Positions 22,704 to 33,374 of a stretch of 64,000 bases of DNA are shown here, piece after piece. Both the position numbers and the translations under genes were made by a program. Below the pieces are notes generated by a model that worked only from the letters and a program-made list of their open reading frames with translations, made no database searches and was not told where the DNA came from. Source of the DNA: Nannochloropsis oceanica. Its lineage: Eukaryota > Sar > Eustigmatophyceae > Eustigmatales > Monodopsidaceae. Within the stretch, counting starts at the first letter, position 1, and every line of letters begins with the position of its first letter. The stretch spans positions 372,001 to 436,000 of the forward strand of contig CP038112.1 in the NCBI GenBank assembly GCA_004519485.1. Direction: 5' to 3'.

Positions 22704-23339
22704 CCCCGTCGCCGCGATGCCCTTTGAGACGTGAAAAATGGAAAAGCAAGCCTACACTTGACGTCCTGAAGAGTGCTCAACAATGACAACCCTCCGATTA
22801 TACGCACCTAATGTGGTAGAGTAACGCAAGTAGGCGCCACTCGTCGAGGCGGCGGTGCCTCGTTGTTCTCCTTCTCTGCTGATGCTGTTTCAGAGCGAGG
22901 CTATCAGGGCCAGAAGAAGGTGCTGGCCGCAGCCTGGAGTGCTAATGCGCAAAGAAGAAGGAAGGGCGGATGAGCATGTACCAAAGAGAGTAAAACAACA
23001 AAGAAATCCTCTGGACCCTAAAAATTGCATGCTCTCTTCAGTCACTTTGAACGTGGTGCGTCACGATGCGTGTCGCTCGTTTCAGCGCTTCGATCTCCTA
23101 AGTCAGAGGAAAGCATGAGATGGCGAACGAAAACCACGATTGCGCTGTGTATGCATTTTTGTTTGTTTGCTTTTTTTGTGCAGGCATCTGGCTTTCTGCC
23201 TCACATAAACAAAAACACATCATCCGCCATGCACACCGTGCCTTCTCTCCATCGCCTACCTCGGTTTTAAAATCACATGTAATCAATCATTATCAACTAT
23301 CCATCACATTCCTTTTCATCTGCACCCGTCATTGACATG
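22704..23339. other. Intergenic region upstream of the PH-kinase gene
   Basis: About 640 bp holding the kinase promoter and the 3' UTR of the plastid protein gene. Nothing recognised. Confidence 0.5.
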
Positions 23340-25157
23340 TCAAAATTTGCTCTTGTCGTTGCCGCCAATGGTGCGGACGCCGTTCTCAAAACCTGGGGGC
23401 ATCATGGAGTCATAGGCATCATTTTGCCATGGCATTTGCTCACCTGTTGCCTGCGCCTTGCCTTCCAAGGCCTCAAGGTCAAAGACCGAGACGGAGCCCT
23501 TCTGCCACATGTAGTCCTGTTGCTCGCGATGGGTCATGGCCTTGCCATAGATAGTGGTGGAGACCTCTTCCGCCTCCTCCACCAGGGCCCGCAGCATGGC
23601 CCCAAAGTCGTTGGCCTCGATGTTCCCAAAGTTCTTGATGAGCTGCCGGAGCTCCTCGATGAAATCGGGCGGGGGCACGTCCGGCATAGCCTCGGTTTTA
23701 GCCCCCTCTGCCGTCAAGGAGGTGGCCTTGGGTCGAAAGGCGTCGTGCAACACCTCCTTGCGCTTCTCCGAGTCGGTCACCCGCAGCAAGCGTCGGACCA
23801 ACCGCGTGGACGGAGTCAGCTTCTCGTCGATCGCTTCCCGGGCCGTGGCCACGAGTTTGCGAAATAATTCCGCCGCAGGAGCTGCCCCAGCTCGCTCCGC
23901 CTGCTGCACATTCGTCTCGAGTAGCAAGATAAAGGGCTCATCAATTTCGCCCCGGTCGTTCAGCTCGTAAATCTTCTCGAGCATGGCGTCCACGGCCCCG
24001 GCCTTGACGATGTTTTGCAAACGCTCCGCCGCTCGGGACATGCGCTCCTGCAGAATATACTCGATGTGGCCCTTAAGAGCCGTCAGGCGGGAGAGCATGT
24101 CGGAAGGCGTGGAGGCATCTGCCAGGCGCTCGCCCAGCAGGTCCAAGAACTCCATGGTGCATCGCTCATAGTTGGCCTCTACTACCTCCCGCACATACGA
24201 GGCATCCCCAAAGTCAAGACCCAAGAAGGCCTCCAGCAACTGCTCATAGCTCTGTTTTGGGTCCATGGCCGCGGCCGCCTCGTTCCCGCCCATCCCCACC
24301 GCCCCCGCCGCCGCATCTCCCGCACCCCTACCCTGCAGACGCTGGAGCTCCTCACGCTGGCTCTGATGTTGCGCTTCAGTCTCTTGCACTGTCTGGGCCC
24401 GCTTCTTGGCCTCTGCCATTTCTGCCATAAGCTTAGCTTCTTCCTCCAGCTGCTGTTGCTGTTCCTCCTTCATCCGCGCCGCGTCTTCCACCTTCTTCCG
24501 CTCCACGGCCTTCTTGACGGCGTCTACCATTTCCACGAGCGAGCGCAGCGCTTGCCGCTCGTCCAGGTCCGTGGCCTCGCTGATGCGGCTTTCCAAAAAG
24601 TCCACAAACCCGGCATTACAGTCGTCCAGTCGCTTGTAAATCACTTCCCGCACGTCCTCGGTCGTAAAGATGAGCTCCGCCAGCAACACGTCATATGGGT
24701 CCTGAGGAAGGGTGGAGAGGGTACGGAAAGGCGGGTGATTGAGAGACGAATACAACGGGGACGACATCTCATATCACACACCAAACATCATTCAGCATAT
24801 ATTCTCCAACGCGACCTTGCTGACCACGTACCGACACTCCCTTTCGAGTGCTGCGCTCGTATCACGTCTCATACCCTAATCCGCACAACTTACCTCTTTG
24901 ATGACGGCATCTTCCTGTGCGTTTCCACCCAACAAGTCGAATTCGCCTGGAGCCGGATCATTGCTGACCTTGCTGACACTACTACTACCTTTGAGAAGGT
25001 CGTATTCCCCTCCGCCGCCCGAGGCTGACAAGGGCCCTAGACTTGCGGCTGTGCTACTGGAGGCTAGGCGGGCATTAGCGGCAGGTACCGGACAACGAGG
25101 CAAAAAACCTAAAACCGCTTGGGAGAGGAGGAGAAGACCCAGAACGCGCCACATCAT
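23340..25157 (-). CDS. Plastid-targeted coiled-coil protein, resembling plant chloroplast protein At4g37920
   Basis: Two exons: 25157-24894 and 24701-23340, phase 0, about 541 aa. The N-terminus is a clear bipartite plastid leader: signal peptide VLGLLLLSQAVLG followed by FLPRCPVPAANARLASSS, with Phe at +1 of the predicted cleavage site and a transit-peptide-like segment. The mature part starts with repeated helical motifs (DPYDVLLAELIFTTEDVREV and, later, SYEQLLEAFLGLDFGDASYV), has a charged coiled coil (about residues 150-215), and ends with the conserved-looking block KAMTHREQQDYMWQKGSVSV. I judge the second half similar to the uncharacterised plant chloroplast protein At4g37920; this is from memory and unverified. 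Function is unknown. It is a secondary-plastid stromal or thylakoid-associated protein by targeting. Confidence 0.8.
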
Positions 25158-25534
25158 GATCTGGATGGGGCGGGTGAGTAGGTTAGCTAAGAGCAAGTTG
25201 CCCGTGAAGTGTATCGTTGACAACAGCCGGTGGTAGGGGACAACTAAAGTAGTAGTGCTGACTGGTGATCAGAGCGCCATCTACTTGCCCTACATTTGCA
25301 AAGGCATTTTTGCTCCCATATGTGTACTGGATTGTGCACGTTAGCGTTAAGTAGGGCGACAAGCAAGGAGCAAATATAGGCCATCATACTAAAAAGGATA
25401 CTCTTCCGAGAGACTCGGAGCGACTCGCGGAGACGGGCACAACTTAAAAAGAAAATGTGGGTGGTACACCCCGTCGAGGTGCATGTCCTCTGGAATGCAA
25501 TTCTTTTGTGTTTCTATAACATATTCCTTAAATT
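25158..25534. other. Short intergenic region upstream of the plastid protein gene
   Basis: About 380 bp between the plastid protein start and the GatA stop. No gene or repeat is seen; it must contain the promoter of the gene at 25157. Confidence 0.5.
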
Positions 25535-27310
25535 TCATATCGTGCGCCTGCCCTTGAGCACATACTTGGGAATCTGCTTTGCAAAATCACACCGGGCCTC
25601 CAAAGCCTGCGCCACGTACAGCAACTCCCGCTCCCTGAAGGGACGTCCTATCAGCTGCAAACCCAAAGGCACGGGTACGTCGGCTGCGAAGGATGAAGGC
25701 ACCACGGATATGGGCACCGAGACGGCCGGCAGCCCAGCTAGGCTGGCCGGGACAGTCATGATGTCGTTGAGCATCAGGGCCGCCGGCTCGGCTGGGGTGG
25801 TGAGGGGGAAGGGGCCCGAGGGCGTGACGGGGGTAAGGATGACGTCCACCTGGCTCATCGCCTGGGCCATATCCTGACGGATGCGGACACGGGCTGCCAG
25901 CGCCTTTTCATAGTAGGCCGAGTAGGTGCGAGCCGATAGGACTCGGCAGCCGGCGAGGATGCGGCGCTGGACCTCGGGCCCGAAACCTTCGGAGCGGGAG
26001 ACAGTAATGAAATTATGCAGCATGCCTTGGTCCTTCGCCTCTCTCTCGCTCTCAGTCGCACTGCTGCTGCTGTCTCCCTGACTGTCTGCCCAAGCACTCG
26101 AAGCGCGATGGCCGTACCGAATGCCGTCGTAGCGCGCTAGGTTTGAGGATGCCTCGGCACAGGCAATGACAAAGTAAGCCGGGAGAGCCAGGGGGATAGA
26201 GGGTACGGACACAGGCATCACCTCGGCACCTGCATCCTGCAGCAGTCGCGCCCCTTCCTCCCATGCTGTCACCGTGCTGGCCTCCAGCTCCCGGACCCCA
26301 AATTCCGCGGCCAGCCCCACCTTCAGGCCGCGAAGTGAAAAGTTCAGGCCAGCTGTCTGCAAGGCCTCGGTGAAGCACAACTGGTGCGGCCCGTCCCAGC
26401 AGGAAGAGTCTCCCAGCGGGTCAGGTCCCGCTACCGCGTCCAGCACCAAGGCTGCATCAGCCACCGTCCGCGTCAGCAGGCCAGGGCAGTCCAAGGAAGA
26501 GGCATAGGCGATGAGTCCATGGCGTGATATGCGTCCGTAGCTGGGCTTGAGCCCCACAAGCCCGCACAGGGCCGCGGGTTGGCGTATAGAGCCTCCCGTG
26601 TCCGATCCCAAGGCCGCCAGACACGCACCCGTCGCTACTGCTACGGCACTCCCTCCCGAGCTGCCCCCAGCTGTGAGTCGGAGACCACCACAGTATGCTG
26701 ACGACGAGGGTGATGAGGATGATGAGGGTGATGGTGACCATGGACTGACAGTCTCACCAAAGTGAGAAAAGAGCGTGGCTGAGCCCATGCCAAATTCATC
26801 CATGTTGGTCTTGCCCACCACCACTGCCCCAGCCGCCTCGAGACGTGCCACGGCAGTAGCCGAGTACGGAGGGACGAAATCTGCCAGCATTCTGGACGAG
26901 GCTGTCGTCCGTACACCTGCTGTACAGAAATTGTCCTTAACCGCGATAGGAATCCCGTGCAGCGGCCGCCCTCCTGCTGTACTCTGCGACGCCGCTGCTG
27001 CCTGCGCCAGGGCTGCTGTTTCCATCGTGGTGACAAAGGCGTTGAGGCCTGCAATCTCTCGCTGGCGCTGCAGGCATTGCTGCAGGATCTGGGTGGGTGT
27101 CTGCTCACCCTGCTGGATGGCCGCCGCGGCCTCGACCACGGAGGGAGGCAATGGAAAGGGCTGGCAGGCGTAGGTGCGGGGAGGTCGAGAGGAAATGGAG
27201 CAGAGATCTATTGTTGTGGTCGTTGCGGCAGGAGGACGACGTGGGAGCCAGTGCCCGGGTCTCCTTCTGCTCGTCGAGGGCCCACAAAGGACTAAGCGCG
27301 TCGGCCGCAT
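25535..27310 (-). CDS. GATA: Glutamyl-tRNA(Gln) amidotransferase subunit A, organellar
   Basis: Catalytic amidase of the GatCAB complex, which converts Glu-tRNA(Gln) to Gln-tRNA(Gln) in mitochondria and plastids. Single exon, 591 aa, longer than bacterial GatA (about 485) through an N-terminal Arg/Ser/Thr-rich leader (about 50 residues) and internal insertions. The amidase-signature triad is visible: Lys in GIPIAVKDNFC, and the two Ser residues in AGGSSGGSAVAVA and GSDTGGSIRQPAA. GLKPSYGRISRHGLIAYASS follows. A Ser/Pro insertion encoded by repetitive sequence sits just before the Gly-Ser-rich loop (after VSPWSPSP), where GatA normally has a short loop. The leader looks mitochondrial; dual targeting is possible since both organelles need the enzyme. 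Confidence 0.93.
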   Translation of the reverse strand: MRPTRLVLCGPSTSRRRPGHWLPRRPPAATTTTIDLCSISSRPPRTYACQPFPLPPSVVEAAAAIQQGEQTPTQILQQCLQRQREIAGLNAFVTTMETAALAQAAAASQSTAGGRPLHGIPIAVKDNFCTAGVRTTASSRMLADFVPPYSATAVARLEAAGAVVVGKTNMDEFGMGSATLFSHFGETVSPWSPSPSSSSSPSSSAYCGGLRLTAGGSSGGSAVAVATGACLAALGSDTGGSIRQPAALCGLVGLKPSYGRISRHGLIAYASSLDCPGLLTRTVADAALVLDAVAGPDPLGDSSCWDGPHQLCFTEALQTAGLNFSLRGLKVGLAAEFGVRELEASTVTAWEEGARLLQDAGAEVMPVSVPSIPLALPAYFVIACAEASSNLARYDGIRYGHRASSAWADSQGDSSSSATESEREAKDQGMLHNFITVSRSEGFGPEVQRRILAGCRVLSARTYSAYYEKALAARVRIRQDMAQAMSQVDVILTPVTPSGPFPLTTPAEPAALMLNDIMTVPASLAGLPAVSVPISVVPSSFAADVPVPLGLQLIGRPFRERELLYVAQALEARCDFAKQIPKYVLKGRRTI

Positions 27311-27815
27311 CGCGCTGGTGTGGGTATGGTAGTGTCGGGCGGGGCATGGGGAATGTGATGTTATTTATGCGCGAGGAAAGGAGGAGTGAACTTGAACGAC
27401 TGAAGCACTCAGCCAGGGTGTGGGAGAGAACTTGCCGATGCTGCATTGCGTGTGCGTCTTGTCCTTTGCTTGCTTGTTGCTTTGAAACGTGGATACTTCA
27501 GCCATCTTGATCAAAACTGTTCTGTTGCGGTATGCAACCTGTCTTTCACAGGTTCTCCCTCTTCTCTTTTTCCTTCTCCCTTCTCTTTTCCCTTTTTCCT
27601 CTTAGAGCGGGAACACCCCGTCGCAGGGGGTTGACTTGGCGCTAGAGCAGCACCCACGGCAGCCGCATTCACGGCGGATTCACAGTTGCAACACGTGTGT
27701 GCCTTCGGTCGTGGTAGGCAAGGTGGGATAGGGGGATGCGGGGTCGCTCGCGGAAGTGTTCTGTTAGACTACTTCATACCCGCTCATAAACCCTACGCAC
27801 AGGGAAAAAAATAGC
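27311..27815. promoter_or_regulatory. Divergent intergenic region GatA / RING ligase
   Basis: About 500 bp between diverging start codons, so it contains both promoters. Pyrimidine-rich tract at about 27545-27605. No core promoter element can be assigned with confidence. Confidence 0.45.
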
Positions 27816-28676
27816 ATGGAGGGGGCACAAACTTCAGCAGCAGCAGCAGCAGCAACAACAACAGCAACAGCAACAACAACCACAACAACAACAACAACAA
27901 CAACAACAGCAGCAGCAGCAGCATCTTCATCTTCAGCAGCATCTTCAGTGGCAGGCGGCGGACGAGGGAGCAGTCGCAGCGCCACCCCAACCCAACATAG
28001 CGCGAGCCCGCAAGCGAGCGGGGGAGATTCGCGCTTCGATTGCAATGTGTGCCTGTCGGAAGTTGAGGATCCAGTTGTGACGCTGTGCGGACATTTGTAC
28101 TGCTGGTCTTGTTTGTACCGCTGGTTAAACACGAACCACACGTGCCCCGTGTGCAAGGCAGGAGTCACCAAGGAAAACGTAATTCCTCTTTACGGGCGAG
28201 GGAGCGAGCAAGTGGACCCTCGGACGAAGACTCGGCGGGCAAGAGGCGGTGTGGGGACAGGACAGGAAGCGACGGACGTGCCGGGACGCCCAACCGCACA
28301 GCGGCCACAAGCTAGCACGTTTATCGGAGGCACGCCGGCTTTCATGGGAGGCCTTCCATTCAACGCCTTCGGGACGACGAATCACTATACGGGAGGACCG
28401 GGGGGGATGGGAGGCTCCGCTGCTGGCGGGGGCATGGTGTCGTTTTCGGCCGGTTTCGGCTTCTTCCCATCCTTGTTCGGCCTTCAATTTCAAACTTTCG
28501 TACCCTCGTCCTCTTCTTCCTTCGCTTCCGGTACAACGGCAGCTGGCACACGGGGAGCGACTGGCGGAAGTGGAAGTGGGGTAAACTCGACAGCTGACGA
28601 AGCTCAGCAAGCCTTCCTTTCCAAACTTCTGCTCATGCTGGGCATTTTTACGCTTGGCGTCTTGGTCTTTTGCTAA
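27816..28676 (+). CDS. Membrane-anchored RING E3 ubiquitin ligase, RNF5/RNF185 (RMA1) type
   Basis: Single exon, 286 aa. A low-complexity Ala/Thr/Ser N-terminus is encoded by a CAG/CAA microsatellite. A C3HC4 RING follows at about residues 70-115: [15 protein letters not shown], then [15 protein letters not shown], then [20 protein letters not shown]. The GHLYCW and VIPLYGRG-type ends are characteristic of the RNF5/RNF185/RMA group. The C-terminus is a hydrophobic anchor ([16 protein letters not shown]) that leaves the RING in the cytosol. In animals, plants and fungi these ligases act in ER-associated degradation, which is the likely role here. Confidence 0.9.
   Translation: MEGAQTSAAAAAATTTATATTTTTTTTTTTTAAAAASSSSAASSVAGGGRGSSRSATPTQHSASPQASGGDSRFDCNVCLSEVEDPVVTLCGHLYCWSCLYRWLNTNHTCPVCKAGVTKENVIPLYGRGSEQVDPRTKTRRARGGVGTGQEATDVPGRPTAQRPQASTFIGGTPAFMGGLPFNAFGTTNHYTGGPGGMGGSAAGGGMVSFSAGFGFFPSLFGLQFQTFVPSSSSSFASGTTAAGTRGATGGSGSGVNSTADEAQQAFLSKLLLMLGIFTLGVLVFC
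27836..27932. repeat. CAG/CAA triplet microsatellite
   Basis: An almost uninterrupted run of CAG and CAA triplets. In the plus-strand gene frame it reads as Ala (GCA) and Thr (ACA), giving a poly-Ala/poly-Thr N-terminus; the frame that would give polyglutamine is not used. Length variation would change the protein without a frameshift. Confidence 0.85.
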
Positions 28677-29190
28677 CGCCCTGTGAGTAGATAATACCCT
28701 TTCATACACAGAGCACACAAACGGTACATGTAGATAGGAAATGTTTCGCACGAAGAAAAATAGTGAAGGTTTCTACATGAAATGAGAGAATGGATTGGCC
28801 AGTGTAATGGTCCACGTCAGGAACGGACGGAGTTAGACGCGCAGTCAAGAAGGGCCCGAGATATGACGATGGAAAGGAAGAAGACACACATTGTTGTCCA
28901 GTGAGAGAAAGTACAAATATCGTTGCCTGGATTCTACACATTGACATTTTTTTCGAGGGCTAATGTGGAGGACGAGTTCATTGTTTCTCTAACGTGCAAT
29001 TGAACAGTCGTCTCATCATCGCTACCACCCTCCCACGCACAGGGCACACTCTGCGTCATCAGTCACCAACACACGCACGCTCCTCCTCTATCTGCACTAC
29101 CTGCAGAGCTCTTTCACCTTGCATGCCTCGAAATCGCCCGTCTTGCTAAGCTTACACCATCGACGCCAGCTAGTCTGTAGCCGCATCGTC
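28677..29190. other. Intergenic region RING ligase / HIT gene
   Basis: About 510 bp, same strand on both sides: a 3' UTR and a promoter. No gene seen. Confidence 0.5.
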
Positions 29191-29889
29191 ATGGGCGGGC
29201 TGCTAAGCAAAGGGATTGAGTACGAAGCTGATGGCATGACGGTGAGACAATGTCTTTTCTGTGACATTGCGGCTGACAAACCAGGCCTTAGACAGACAGC
29301 TGTGGCTTTTGAGGACGACAAGGTGCGATTTGTGTGTGTGGACGACAACGATCATGAGCCATCCTCTATTTCACCTCCATCTCCCATCCTTCATCCTTTC
29401 ATCTTTCATCCTCATCCTCATCCTTCACCTCCTAGTATAGGTGGTGGTCTTTGCCCCCCTGGAGCCATGCGCCTCAGAGCACTGGCTGGTCGTACCTCGG
29501 GCTCACCATCGTAGTGCTAGCACCTTGACGGCTAATGACTTACCTCTCCTGGTGCACATGAAAAACATTGGCTCCCAAATACTCGAACAAAAACAACCCG
29601 GGAAGAGCCCTCAAGACACCCGCTTCTGCTTCCATGTCGAGCCGTTTAATTCAAGTAAGTTTTCCTGTCTACTCTTGCATTATCATCATTCGAGAATGAG
29701 GGGGACTCCTCACATGATTCGTCGCCAGCATCTCACACACTGCTTTTTCTATTTCTTGTAGTTGCTCACTTACACTTACACTGCCAAGTCTTGCCTTTCT
29801 TATCGCCCCTGTCATCGTGGAAGTACAAGGTCGGCACACAGTGGTGCTGGAGCTATGACTCTGTGAGATTGCGTCTGGAAGAGGAATAA
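29191..29889 (+). CDS. HIT-family nucleotide hydrolase (HINT3-like)
   Basis: Three exons: 29191-29322, 29441-29654 and 29762-29889, giving about 157 aa, the usual HIT size. Phases match, and each junction falls inside a recognised block. Exon 1 has CLFCDIAADKPG, the N-terminal CxFC motif seen in HINT3 and aprataxin relatives. Exon 2 has FAPLEPCASEHWLVVPRAHH. Exon 3 begins with the histidine triad IAHLHLHCQVLP, in which the middle His is the nucleophile. The family hydrolyses AMP-linked compounds such as adenosine phosphoramidates. An N-terminal MGGLLSKG could be N-myristoylated (Gly2), which would place it on membranes; this is an inference. Confidence 0.88.
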
Positions 29890-30210
29890 TTCGCTCCTTA
29901 AAAAAACGCTGGTGGCTGGTTTAGACGGTTGCTATCTCCCCTTATTTGATGGCTGTGAGTGAACCTCCGTATACCTATTCGTGTTGATCCATCTGTTACC
30001 GGAACCTCCTTCTGGATGAGTGCATGGTAGGAATGAGGACAAGCAGCATATATAATTACATAAGTGGTTTGGATGAAGCAAGATCTCAATCTGTGTTGAA
30101 GTTTTTCTATGTTACGATTGTCTTCGTTTCCTTTTTCTGCGGATTTGGTGGGGGGGGGTTTCCTCTCTTCTCTACCCGTCCGCCAGCCCACCCATCCCCC
30201 CGACAATCAT
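29890..30210. other. Convergent intergenic region HIT / biotin ligase
   Basis: About 320 bp between facing stop codons; shared 3' UTR space. Nothing else seen. Confidence 0.5.
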
Positions 30211-31290
30211 TCAATGCAAGTACTCAGCAACCAAGTAGTGAATGGCGCCTGTGGCCTGGTCCCGAACGCGCAGCCGGCCATCCATTTCCAGCCCCAGTGG
30301 AGTAACGACCACATCGTCGTCCCGCCGCCGGTACTCCTTGCCCCATGTAGCCAACCCCTCCCAATCAGCTACCACGAGCTCCGCCGTGTCTTCTGTCGCC
30401 GCCTGGCCTATCCACTCCGTCACGGCCCGGGCAATGCTAATCGACAAGTCCTTGGCAGTATCCGCGTCCGAGACTGGTAAGCCATGGTCGGCCAGGCAGG
30501 TGGCGGTGCGCCCCCGATCGGCGCCGGCGGCAGGCACTGGCGGCGCCTGGACCACGTTGACGCCAATACCCACCAGGTAGTAGGCTGATGAGCTGTCCAT
30601 TTCTACAAGCAAGCCGCTCACCTTTTCGTCACTGAGTAGCACGTCATTGGGCCATTTGAGGTGGACGTTGGCCCTGGCCTCCGAGGTGGGTAAGACATGG
30701 ATGATCGCGCGTGCCACCAGCGTGCCTATGCGGAGAGGCAGCAAAGTGATAGCGTACGGCAATAAGGATACGGCGCTTCTGGGAAGGGCCAAAGTCAGAA
30801 AAGCGTTGCCCACTATCCCGACCCAAGCACGGCCACTTGTACCCCTGCCCTTGGTCTGCATCCCGGCCCCCAAGGCTAGCACGTCCACGCCAGCCCTCGA
30901 CAAGGCCTCCCCCGTGCTGCTCACCAGCAACGCTTTCATGGCGTCCTGCGTCGAATTAACCTCCGGTGACCACACAAAATGCAGACGCTTCCCGTTGCTG
31001 GTCTCGATGTCCACGCCAGTACTGCTGCTGCTGAGGCTTGTGCTCCTGGTTGGCGAGCTGAGGGTGGAAGTGGAGGATGCCATCACAGTCGTCGCTGTGA
31101 GAAGGACAGTTCGGAGCAGCGATGAGGCAGGAGAGGCCCTTGCTCGGGCAATGAAACAAGCAGGAGAGGCAAACGTGGTGCCTTGACTAGCTGCCGCGCA
31201 GACGGCAGTCACGCTGCAGCAAGCCCAGGTCAAAGCCAAAAGAAGAAAGCAAGAGGGCGGCGGCGGTATTTGTCCTTGCCGCCAGATCAT
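30211..31290 (-). CDS. Biotin-protein ligase (holocarboxylase synthetase, BirA type)
   Basis: Single exon, 359 aa. It activates biotin with ATP and attaches it to a Lys of biotin carboxyl carrier domains such as those of acetyl-CoA carboxylase. Catalytic motifs are present: the biotinyl-AMP loop as TKGRGTSGRAWVG (one change from the GRGRxxR-type consensus), the strand HLKWPNDVLL, and EKVSGLLVEM. The C-terminal SH3-like cap ends in IHYLVAEYL. The first about 50 residues are a hydrophobic segment (CFLLLALTWACCSVTAVCAA) and a Ser/Ala/Arg-rich stretch, so the protein seems to enter the secretory route and perhaps the secondary plastid, where the fatty-acid-synthesis carboxylase works. The +1 Phe of the standard plastid leader is not obvious, so plastid targeting is only likely. 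Confidence 0.9.
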   Translation of the reverse strand: MIWRQGQIPPPPSCFLLLALTWACCSVTAVCAAASQGTTFASPACFIARARASPASSLLRTVLLTATTVMASSTSTLSSPTRSTSLSSSSTGVDIETSNGKRLHFVWSPEVNSTQDAMKALLVSSTGEALSRAGVDVLALGAGMQTKGRGTSGRAWVGIVGNAFLTLALPRSAVSLLPYAITLLPLRIGTLVARAIIHVLPTSEARANVHLKWPNDVLLSDEKVSGLLVEMDSSSAYYLVGIGVNVVQAPPVPAAGADRGRTATCLADHGLPVSDADTAKDLSISIARAVTEWIGQAATEDTAELVVADWEGLATWGKEYRRRDDDVVVTPLGLEMDGRLRVRDQATGAIHYLVAEYLH

Positions 31291-31999
31291 GAGAGCATCA
31301 GGCCACCCAACTGACAGACTAGTGATGAAGCAACAAGGAGATTCCTGTGTGTTTTTGTGTGGTGGTTTGCTGTGCAGGCGGTGATGGCAAAGTGGGATTG
31401 GAGAGATTGGAAAGATCCCAATTGTGATTGGGACTTGCGGGCCTCAACCCCCCACTCTTAGGCGCGATCAGGACGTGAAATTATATGCAACATTTTTTTA
31501 AAGGGGTTTTAGGCGTATGAAAACAAAGCTGGAAAGGGGGAAAGGGAAAAACATGTTTTTGCTCCTCTTTTTGGGGGTACTGGCGCTCGCGGAGATGGCG
31601 AACTTCGCAGCCTGAACGCGCGTCATCACAACACCCAAGGCAACTATTATTCATCATCATGCACTCCTGTACGTCTCGGGTGACCATTGGAACCACAAGG
31701 GCTCAAAATCTCGTAACTTCATCAAACACAAAATACACAGCTACGGAAGGAGAGTGAGGAGAGGCAGGCTTGGGAAAGGTGCGGGTTGTTGTCGGCGCGC
31801 GCGTCCACCAGACACCTTCCCCCCACTCTCCCGTCGAAGCCTAAGCATCACCATTCGGGCACGCGGTAGCGGCAGTGCGGGCGGCGTTGGTGGTGGCACC
31901 ACCGGGGGCAGCAGCATTAGCAACGGCGGCTCTAGCCCTCACGCGCTCTTTTCAACATTTTCCACTACGGCCGCCGCCGCGGCAACTTTCCCAAACCCA
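31291..31999. promoter_or_regulatory. Divergent intergenic region biotin ligase / GOSR1
   Basis: About 700 bp between diverging starts. The frame of the plus-strand gene is open from about 31754 but has no ATG before 32000, so 31754-31999 is treated as 5' UTR. It encodes Gly/Ser/Ala-rich sequence if read through. No other gene is supported. Confidence 0.45.
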
Positions 32000-33191
32000 A
32001 TGGGGGATTGGGAGGAGCTCAAACGCAAAGTGCGCGGCATAGAGAGCAAGCTCGAGGTACGTGGCGAGTGTGCGGGGACATAAATACGGAAAGACCACCC
32101 GCATCATGAGTGGGTGAAAATGGATGGGGCCGTGCAGGCCTAGTTTGACTATCCTTCAGGAGCGGCTGTGCAGTTGTGGATTGAGAGAGAAAGCATGGCC
32201 AAGATGGGATCGTATGCAACGAGCTCGCTTACTTCCACGATGACACAATGACACGCTACCTTGTCGCTAATATACTCGTGGTAATCCTTCCGTCTTCGAC
32301 CATTGCAGGAAAAATGCCAGGCACACGCCTTTCTAGCGCAGCCCATGAATTCGGACTTGCTTTATGATGAAGGTGAGTCAAGAGGAGTGGCAAGTTTATG
32401 CATAGAAATATGAGGAAACACGCTAGTCTACATGGTGTATGGCGCAGATCCCCTCGTCACAAGCTCAGATCCCTCTTCACCTTTTCGCGCAGAGAATCCA
32501 CTGCTGGAGAGCTCAGAAGAGCAATGTCTGGCCACTGAGATTGAGAATCTTCTGGCGGCGGTAAGTCCGACGATTGGTGTTGTTTAGCCAGGATATGGGG
32601 AAGTGTTCCAAGCGTTTGCGACTGGGGGGCTCTTAAACACCCGTTTTGGTACCATGCCCTCAACGTTCACCGCTACCCCCCTCCTTCCGAACACAGCTTT
32701 CGGAATGCAACGACGCCATGGGTCGATTGCTCGCGCATGGGACGCGTACCTCGAGCTCGGCCTTGTTGCAGCGATACAGGGAAATTTTCAACTACTACAC
32801 GAGTGAGTTCCACAAGACACAGGTAGCCCTTCAGAGGAAGCGCGAGAGCGCTGAGCTCCTCAAGAGTGGAGCCGGTCGGGGGGTTACCAAGAAATTCGGA
32901 GAATGGGGCAACCCTCAGATGGATCAATTACTGCGGGAGCGCAATGCCATTCACAGCTCTCTCCGCAGTGTCGGTAGCATCCTGAGCCAGGCCATAGAGA
33001 CGAAGGATGGGTTGCGGGCGCAACGCCAGGGGTTGTCCGGGGCCAATACGGGTCTCGCAGGGCTTGCCACCAACTTGCCCTCGATCAGTCGTGTGGTGGA
33101 CGCCATCCACCGGAAAAAGACGCGAGACAATGCCATCATCGGCCTCATTATTGCTAGCTGTCTTTGCTTTACGATATGGTACCTTGTCTGA
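32000..33191 (+). CDS. GOSR1: Golgi Qb-SNARE, GOSR1/GOS28/Gos1 type
   Basis: SNARE for ER-Golgi and intra-Golgi vesicle fusion. Four exons: 32000-32056, 32309-32372, 32448-32560 and 32697-33191, giving about 242 aa (human GOSR1 is about 250). Phases match at every junction. It starts MGDWEELKRKVRGIESKLE, like the family start (W-E-L/D-R). Exon 3 ends in CLATEIENLLAA and exon 4 continues LSECNDAMGRL, the conserved regulatory helix. YREIFNYYTSEFHKT is the GOSR1 signature. The SNARE motif covers about residues 150-215 with the zero-layer region SQAIETKDGLRAQR, and the C-terminus is one membrane anchor (IIGLIIASCLCFTIWYLV). Confidence 0.92.
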
Positions 33192-33374
33192 TTCGAAACA
33201 TACATGTGCACTGTCGCTCAAAAGAAGACAAGGAAAATCGAAATAGGCATGAAGTACATATCGTCTACTTTCATGGTCAGTGCACTTATTTCTGCTCACC
33301 CTTGCTTCTCCTTTGCGTTGTACTGCACGGCTTGGGTGGGGAGGCTAGTGGGGTCTCGAGGCTCGAGAAAAAGT

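Noticed and set aside
27764-28171. Minus-strand poly-Leu and poly-Val/Ala frames opposite the RING gene
   Set aside because: Antisense translation of the CAG/CAA repeat.
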